8,539 bases of DNA from Ruminococcaceae bacterium UBA3451 (GTDB lineage Bacteria > Bacillota > Clostridia > Oscillospirales > Acutalibacteraceae). Positions 4,943-8,539 of the stretch are shown one piece after another. Both the position numbers and the translations under genes were made by a program. Location: positions 1 through 8,539 of the forward strand of contig DFRY01000036.1 in assembly GCA_002378845.1 (NCBI GenBank). Direction: 5' to 3'. The first letter of the stretch is position 1; every line of letters starts with the position of its first letter. The notes beneath the pieces are model-generated. The model made no database searches, was not told the DNA's origin, and was given only the letters and a program-made list of their open reading frames with translations.

Positions 4943-6697
4943 TTAGTATTTGCTGTTATCCGAAACGATTTCTTCCCATTCGGTTTCCGGTTCGGGGACA
5001 GGCTGTTCCTGCGGGCCTTCCGCCTTCAGCTTAAACTTTTCCACCAGGGTTTCCAATACCTGCGCCTGACCGGAAAGCTCTTCGCTGGCTGCCGCGCTTT
5101 CCTCCGCAGTGGCGGAGTTGTTCTGCACAACGCTTGAAATCTGTTCCAGTCCTAATGTGATTTGACCGATTGCTTTGGATTGTCGAATTGTAACTTGCGA
5201 AATTTTTTCCACGGTTGAGGAAACCACCTTTGCGCTTTCCACGACCTGAAGAAGGGATTGGGCGGTTTCATCTGCAATTTTTGTGCCGTTTTCTACCTGA
5301 TTAATCGAATTTTCAATCAGTTCTGTGGTGTCTTTCGCCGCGGCCGCGCTTTTGCTTGCAAGATTACGGACTTCATCCGCAACAACAGCAAATCCTTTTC
5401 CCGCTTCGCCTGCTCTTGCTGCTTCCACAGCGGCATTCAACGCAAGAATATTGGTCTGGAAAGCAATATCCTCAATGGTTTTAATAATTTTGCTGATTTC
5501 ACCGGACGACTGGCTGATTTGTGTCATTGCGGTCATCATTTCATCCATATGCCGGTTGCTTGCTTCAATTTCCTCGCTGACATGCGTTACATGTTTGCTT
5601 GCGTCAATCGCATGGGTGGCGTTGTCTTTCACATGGCTGGAAACTTCTTCGATGGTTGCGGTAAGCTCTTCCACCGAACTCGCCTGTTCGGTGGCGCCCT
5701 GCGCAAGTTCCTGCGCCCCGTCCGAAACCTGCGCGGAACTGGTGGAAACCTGTTCGGAAGCGTAACGAATTTGGGTTAGCGTATTATTCAGGGATCTGAC
5801 AATGCCGGGAATAGAGGTTTCCAGTTCTGCAAAATCCCCTTTAAACTCCTCCGACAACGTGACGTTCAAATCTCCCTGTGCCAGTTGGGCAAGGCTGGTT
5901 CTAATGTCAATAATATAAGCCTTCAGCTTTGCTATGGTCTGCGAAAACGCGGCTGCGAGCATGCCGATTTCATCTCTGGAACGATAGTTGAGTTCCACGC
6001 TAAGGTCGCCCTCCGCCATTTTTTGGGCAGCTTCCGCTAACTCACCGACCGGCTTACTAATTCCCCGGGCGACAAACATTCCGATCAGAACGGAAATAAG
6101 AAGCGCAATAAGAATAATTCCGAAAATTCCGAATGTGGCGATGTTTCCCTGGGAAGAAAGGGATGCCGCCAGTTGGCTGCCTGCGTTCGTTTTAGAAGAA
6201 AGCAGATTGGTAACGGAAGCGGAAATTTTATCCGCCAGCGGCGTAGCCTGTTCTGCAAATGTGGTGTTCAGCTGGCTGTCGTTGTTTTGCTGTGCCAGCG
6301 CAACAACTTGCTTGCTGACTTCTTCATATTGAGTCATGCTGTCCTTAATACTGTTGTATTGGGCAATTTCATCCTGCGTTGTCATGGTTTTCTGGACTTT
6401 TGTCAAATACTGATCCATTTTTTCCGTGGATGCGCTGAGCTTTTGAATGTTTCCCTGTACGGAAGCCAGTGTTTTTACCGATACAATATTGCTCAGAATA
6501 GAGTAGTTGGAATTGAATTCAGAACTGAACAGGCCAATATCGCCCTGCGCAAAACCGTAATTTGTCAATGCGCTGCTGTAATGTGCGTCCATGTTCTTCA
6601 TAACGCTCAGTCCGATAATTCCGCCAATACTGGAAATGAGAGTGATGAAAATATATGTGGTAATTAATTTTCTCCCAAGTTTCGTATTTTTTAGCAT
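4943..6697 (-). CDS. Methyl-accepting chemotaxis protein
   Basis: This 584-residue transmembrane chemoreceptor signals through CheA/CheW. In order it has TM1 (about 11-33), an extracytoplasmic sensor of about 150 residues, mostly helical like the 4HB_MCP type (34-186), TM2 (187-210), a HAMP domain (211-263), a second HAMP-like stretch with AQGDLNV and FKGDFAELE (about 270-310), and the long coiled-coil signalling domain. The hairpin tip at about 404-447 is highly conserved (DIAFQTNILALNAAVEAARA). Likely methylation segments flank it (SVEELTATIEEVS near 341-353 and SATAEESAAASEEL near 528-541). The C-terminus, ending NSKY, lacks an obvious CheR-binding pentapeptide. The ribosome site is weak (AGAAAGAAG, 6707-6715). 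No sigma-28 promoter is visible directly upstream. The ligand is unknown. Confidence 0.95.
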   Translation of the reverse strand: MLKNTKLGRKLITTYIFITLISSIGGIIGLSVMKNMDAHYSSALTNYGFAQGDIGLFSSEFNSNYSILSNIVSVKTLASVQGNIQKLSASTEKMDQYLTKVQKTMTTQDEIAQYNSIKDSMTQYEEVSKQVVALAQQNNDSQLNTTFAEQATPLADKISASVTNLLSSKTNAGSQLAASLSSQGNIATFGIFGIILIALLISVLIGMFVARGISKPVGELAEAAQKMAEGDLSVELNYRSRDEIGMLAAAFSQTIAKLKAYIIDIRTSLAQLAQGDLNVTLSEEFKGDFAELETSIPGIVRSLNNTLTQIRYASEQVSTSSAQVSDGAQELAQGATEQASSVEELTATIEEVSSHVKDNATHAIDASKHVTHVSEEIEASNRHMDEMMTAMTQISQSSGEISKIIKTIEDIAFQTNILALNAAVEAARAGEAGKGFAVVADEVRNLASKSAAAAKDTTELIENSINQVENGTKIADETAQSLLQVVESAKVVSSTVEKISQVTIRQSKAIGQITLGLEQISSVVQNNSATAEESAAASEELSGQAQVLETLVEKFKLKAEGPQEQPVPEPETEWEEIVSDNSKY

Positions 6698-6815
6698 GTT
6701 GTTTCGCTTCTTTCTACATATTTAATTTTCAGGTGTCATGATTCACAAACCGAACGCATTGCATATAAATTCACGGATGAAAAGCATCCTTAACGAATGT
6801 TTACCTCATATAAAT

Positions 6816-7028
6816 TTATTTCCTGCTTGTTTCCTGCAGCAAAAAATAAAAGATGCCGATAATGATATAGCACCAGTCTACCGAAACACAAACTTTGCCG
6901 GTCATGGCATTAAACGATAATTGTACCTGATTGTACTGTGTTACGTTACTTGCCAGCTCGCTTCCGTCAGCATTTTGAATGCTGTTTGGTACATGAATAA
7001 AAGGAAATAATATGTAACAGATTGTCAT
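6816..7028 (-). CDS. Possible small membrane protein, uncertain
   Basis: An open frame of 70 codons reads from ATG at 7028, or up to 88 codons if a TTG at 7082 is used. It has a hydrophobic N-terminal stretch (full length only in the TTG version), a polar middle (about NADGSELASNVTQYNQ) and a hydrophobic C-terminal segment (WCYIIIGIFYFLL). Codon use looks like real coding sequence, and a good promoter (7048-7076) lies just upstream on the same strand. Against it, neither start has a ribosome site, and the ATG version cuts the first membrane segment short. It could be a small two-span protein or a decayed remnant of a larger gene. I do not recognise the family. It lies 118 bases ahead of the chemoreceptor gene on the same strand. 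Confidence 0.35.
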   Translation of the reverse strand: MTICYILFPFIHVPNSIQNADGSELASNVTQYNQVQLSFNAMTGKVCVSVDWCYIIIGIFYFLLQETSRK

Positions 7029-7047
7029 AATTATTACATATGTGTTA

Positions 7048-7076
7048 ATAATACTCGATAAATGTTGAGATTTCAA
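7048..7076 (-). promoter_or_regulatory. sigma-A type promoter, minus strand
   Basis: Read on the minus strand, TTGAAA (7076-7071) and TATTAT (7053-7048) are separated by exactly 17 bases, a good housekeeping promoter. Transcription would start near 7041 and run toward the small membrane ORF and possibly on into the chemoreceptor gene, which has no clear promoter of its own. Confidence 0.6.
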
Positions 7077-7150
7077 GGTCAATAGTCACGTTTTTTAGAA
7101 TATCTATAAGTATTATTAAATTTTTAACAAATTATCTATATCTAAACATC

Positions 7151-7173
7151 TTATCGGCTTTATTTGCCGGTAA
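7151..7173 (+). promoter_or_regulatory. Leader hairpin upstream of the Xre gene
   Basis: TTATCGGC (7151-7158) can pair with GCCGGTAA (7166-7173) over 8 bp with one G-T wobble and a 7-base loop. It ends one base before the strong ribosome site AAGGGAGG (7175-7182). It might be an operator dyad for the Xre protein or a translation-modulating hairpin; no function is shown. Confidence 0.35.
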
Positions 7174-7191
7174 AAAGGGAGGCGACGTAAC

Positions 7192-7554
7192 ATGAATCAG
7201 GGCAAAATGGAGATTACGCAGAAAACGGCACAGCAAATTAAAACGTATCGGTTGCGCTACGGGTTAAGTCAGGAAGCATTGGCACATTCCGCAGGGCTGA
7301 ACCCCGCGTTTTTGGGACATATTGAGCGCTGTTTAAAGTGCCCTTCTGTAGACACGCTGAACAAAATTGCGTCCGCGTTGGGGCTTTCGCTTTCCGAACT
7401 GCTTGATTTTGAAGAAAAAGGAAAAGAGGAAGAAATTGACCGAAAAAATAAAGCGGTACAAAAAATCATCGGAATTCTGCGTAGTCTTTCCCCGGAAGAG
7501 GCAGAGGAAATTTACGATATTATCGCGAAGATTATCCGGTTTAAAAGGCAGTAG
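7192..7554 (+). CDS. Xre-family helix-turn-helix transcriptional regulator
   Basis: This 120-residue DNA-binding protein has a Cro/CI-type HTH_3 domain at about residues 14-70: IKTYRLRYGLSQEALA, then the recognition region AGLNPAFLGHIERC, then VDTLNKIASALGLSLSELL. The C-terminal part has a charged linker (EEKGKEEEIDRKN) and a helical segment (about 85-118, LSPEEAEEIYDIIAKIIRF) that probably dimerises, a layout common in stand-alone clostridial Xre regulators and loosely like SinR. The start has AAGGGAGG nine bases upstream. TAG is followed at once by TAA, a double stop. It is transcribed divergently from the region leading to the chemoreceptor and may control a neighbour or itself; targets are unknown. 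Confidence 0.9.
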   Translation: MNQGKMEITQKTAQQIKTYRLRYGLSQEALAHSAGLNPAFLGHIERCLKCPSVDTLNKIASALGLSLSELLDFEEKGKEEEIDRKNKAVQKIIGILRSLSPEEAEEIYDIIAKIIRFKRQ

Positions 7555-7566
7555 TAACATCTACAG

Positions 7567-7607
7567 AAAAAGGAACCGTGAAGCAGTAAACTTCATGGTT
7601 CCTTTTT
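7567..7607. terminator. Bidirectional intrinsic terminator
   Basis: GGAACCGTGAAG (7572-7583) pairs with CTTCATGGTTCC (7591-7602), 12 bp with one G-T wobble and a 7-base loop. It is flanked by a run of A on the left and TTTTT on the right, so each strand ends in a U-tract. It serves the Xre gene on the plus strand and the convergent FlxA-like gene on the minus strand. Confidence 0.93.
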
Positions 7608-7633
7608 GCGCATATTAAATATAAGGATGAATT

Positions 7634-8275
7634 TTATTCGGATACGGCATCCGTTTTTCCGTCCTGATTTTCCGAATTTTTCGGCTCGTTTTGGTTGGAA
7701 AGAATGGAAGCGGAGGTTGTTTCCTCAGCGAACTTTCTGGTTTTTCTGTGCAGTTCGTTCAGCTTTTCGTTCAGACTATTTGCTTTACCGGTCAGTTCGG
7801 CAGCTTTTTGCGAATTTCCGCGATAAGCGAAGCTGGGCCGATAAGAAAGTGCCTCTGTTTTTAATATTTGCTGCGCGTGCTGCACAGATTTTGACAGCTG
7901 CAATCCCCGTTGGATAGAGGAAATTCCGCTGGAAAATTGTTGCTGTGCGGCGGAAGCGCCCTGACCGATTTCATTTTGATCGCGGTTTTGGTTGTTGCTG
8001 CTTTTGTGATTGCTTTGCAGCGCTTTTTTCTGCTTGTCCGCTGCTAATTTTGCAATTTCCGCATCAATTTCGGAAATTTGACTGTCATATTCCTTCATTT
8101 TATCGTCAATTTCCTTTGCGGATTTTCCCTGTTTAAGTGCGTTATCACGATAGCTCCGTTTTAAATCGCCGATTTCCTGTTTGCGTTTCATCAATTCCGC
8201 AACACGACTTTTAGAGGCATCCCCGGATGGTGAACCGATGTGAAAACCGGAAGAGGATACTGCTGCAATTCGCAT
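7634..8275 (-). CDS. Coiled-coil protein, FlxA-like
   Basis: This 213-residue hydrophilic protein has no cysteine or tryptophan, no signal peptide and no membrane span. After a Ser/Gly-rich head (MRIAAVSSSGFHIGSPSG) comes a coiled coil at about 23-85 (RVAELMKRKQEIGDLKRSY to SEIDAEIAKLAADKQKK), a Gln/Asn/Ser-rich linker, a second helical part (about 118-185) and a charged tail. The coiled-coil segment resembles FlxA-like proteins, small sigma-28-dependent proteins of motile bacteria whose role is not settled. The promoter supports this: a near-perfect sigma-28 site lies at 8317-8343. The start ATG at 8275 has AAGGGCGG about nine bases upstream. The family call is moderate; flagellar-class expression is the stronger inference. 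It is convergent with the Xre gene. Confidence 0.8.
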   Translation of the reverse strand: MRIAAVSSSGFHIGSPSGDASKSRVAELMKRKQEIGDLKRSYRDNALKQGKSAKEIDDKMKEYDSQISEIDAEIAKLAADKQKKALQSNHKSSNNQNRDQNEIGQGASAAQQQFSSGISSIQRGLQLSKSVQHAQQILKTEALSYRPSFAYRGNSQKAAELTGKANSLNEKLNELHRKTRKFAEETTSASILSNQNEPKNSENQDGKTDAVSE

Positions 8276-8316
8276 GGTATAAGACCGCCCTTTGATTTAA
8301 TTCTTAGATATAAACA

Positions 8317-8343
8317 ATATCGGCAGAATTTTTTCAAAGTTTA
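8317..8343 (-). promoter_or_regulatory. sigma-28 (SigD/FliA) flagellar-class promoter
   Basis: Read on the minus strand, TAAA (8343-8340) is followed by exactly 15 bases and then GCCGATAT (8324-8317). The consensus is TAAA-N15-GCCGATAA, so 11 of 12 consensus positions match with ideal spacing. The start site would be near 8310, giving a leader of about 35 bases to the FlxA-like gene. Confidence 0.82.
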
Positions 8344-8376
8344 TATCTTATTGCTATTTTGGTATAAACGCCTTTC

Positions 8377-8408
8377 GGCCCGGCGCAGCGATAAAGCTGC
8401 ACCGGGCC
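8377..8408 (-). terminator. Strong GC hairpin, probable terminator of the right-edge gene
   Basis: Arms 8377-8389 and 8396-8408 (GGCCCGG-type) form 13 bp. In minus-strand RNA the one imperfect position is a G-U wobble, whereas in plus-strand RNA it is a C-A mismatch, so the minus strand is favoured. It lies 35 bases past the stop of the minus-strand gene at the right edge and before the FlxA-like promoter. The tail (GAAAGGCGTTT) lacks a proper U-tract, so termination is not certain. Confidence 0.55.
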
Positions 8409-8443
8409 TTCCGCATTGAGGTACCTCTAAGAAAAGAGTCCGG

Positions 8444-8539
8444 TTATTTCGGTGCAAAGTCAGTGGCTATTTCCTTTTCACTTCCGGGCGGGGAATACAC
8501 AAAGCGGTCAATCCTGCGGCCGTCAAAAAAGTATTTGGG
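8444..8539 (-). CDS. Unidentified protein, C-terminal fragment
   Basis: A minus-strand open frame enters from the right edge and stops with TAA at 8446-8444. The 31 visible residues include YFFDGRRIDRFVYSPPG and end DFAPK. The composition is protein-like, and the strong hairpin downstream supports a real gene end. The start and most of the gene are outside the window. I do not recognise the family. Confidence 0.55.
   Translation of the reverse strand, partial: PKYFFDGRRIDRFVYSPPGSEKEIATDFAPK

Noticed and set aside
5258..5779. Plus-strand open frame of 173 codons, Cys/Phe-rich
   Set aside because: It is fully antisense to the signalling domain of the chemoreceptor, has no ribosome site, and its composition is that expected from the reverse strand of an Ala/Glu-rich coiled coil.
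6720..6748. Weak promoter-like TTGTGA-N17-TTAAAT on the minus strand before the chemoreceptor gene
   Set aside because: The predicted start site would fall inside the ribosome-binding site, so it cannot be the normal promoter.
6855..6862. GCCGATAA on the plus strand, a sigma-28 -10 match
   Set aside because: No TAAA lies 15 bases upstream (the bases there are GCAG), and no plus-strand gene begins within 300 bases.
7151..7158. GCCGATAA on the minus strand upstream of the chemoreceptor region
   Set aside because: The required TAAA at a 15-base spacing is absent, and the octamer is one arm of a hairpin beside the Xre ribosome site.

Overview
The window looks like chromosome from a motile, low-to-mid GC Bacillota species, most likely class Clostridia and perhaps the Oscillospirales/Ruminococcaceae side. 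The basis is strong AGGAGG-type ribosome sites, an mcsA-mcsB pair, a TIGR03905-type TSCPD protein, a Cys-rich mini-protein of a kind common in clostridia, a methyl-accepting chemotaxis protein and a sigma-28 (SigD/FliA) type promoter. The placement is inference; there is no rRNA or other decisive marker. I see no insertion sequence, phage module, CRISPR array or tRNA.

Layout. Positions 1-934 hold the end of an ABC transporter operon: the C-terminus of the ATPase, then an ABC-2 permease that overlaps it. A good sigma-A promoter (956-984) then starts a two-gene unit, a PHP-domain phosphoesterase and a TSCPD protein, which ends at a bidirectional terminator (2142-2173). Convergent to it lies a 41-codon minus-strand gene (2180-2305) for a Gly/Cys-rich membrane mini-protein, easily missed because of its size. 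After a 288-base intergenic region comes mcsA-mcsB plus a helical (TPR-like) protein gene, overlapping head to tail and closed by a terminator at 4817-4846. A minus-strand chemoreceptor gene follows (4943-6697, with its own terminator at 4893-4926), then a doubtful small membrane ORF, a plus-strand Xre-family regulator, a shared bidirectional terminator, a minus-strand coiled-coil FlxA-like gene with a near-perfect sigma-28 promoter, and the 3' end of an unidentified minus-strand gene at the right edge.

Most notable point. The mcsA gene looks intact, with all four CxxC pairs and the UVR segment. The McsB protein keeps the family fold but has lost most residues that make it a protein-arginine kinase. 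Relative to B. subtilis McsB (recalled, not aligned by software), Arg29 is Cys22, Arg125 is His119, Cys167 is Ser161, Arg176 is Lys170 and Glu212 is Thr206. The usual partners ctsR and clpC are not adjacent; a TPR-like gene takes the clpC position. The operon may therefore encode a pseudokinase used as an adaptor or scaffold rather than an arginine-phosphorylation system. This is inference, but it rests on several independent substitutions in an otherwise intact, full-length frame.

A second thread is motility: the chemoreceptor and the sigma-28-controlled FlxA-like gene fit a flagellated cell, with the Xre regulator between them possibly tied to lifestyle control.
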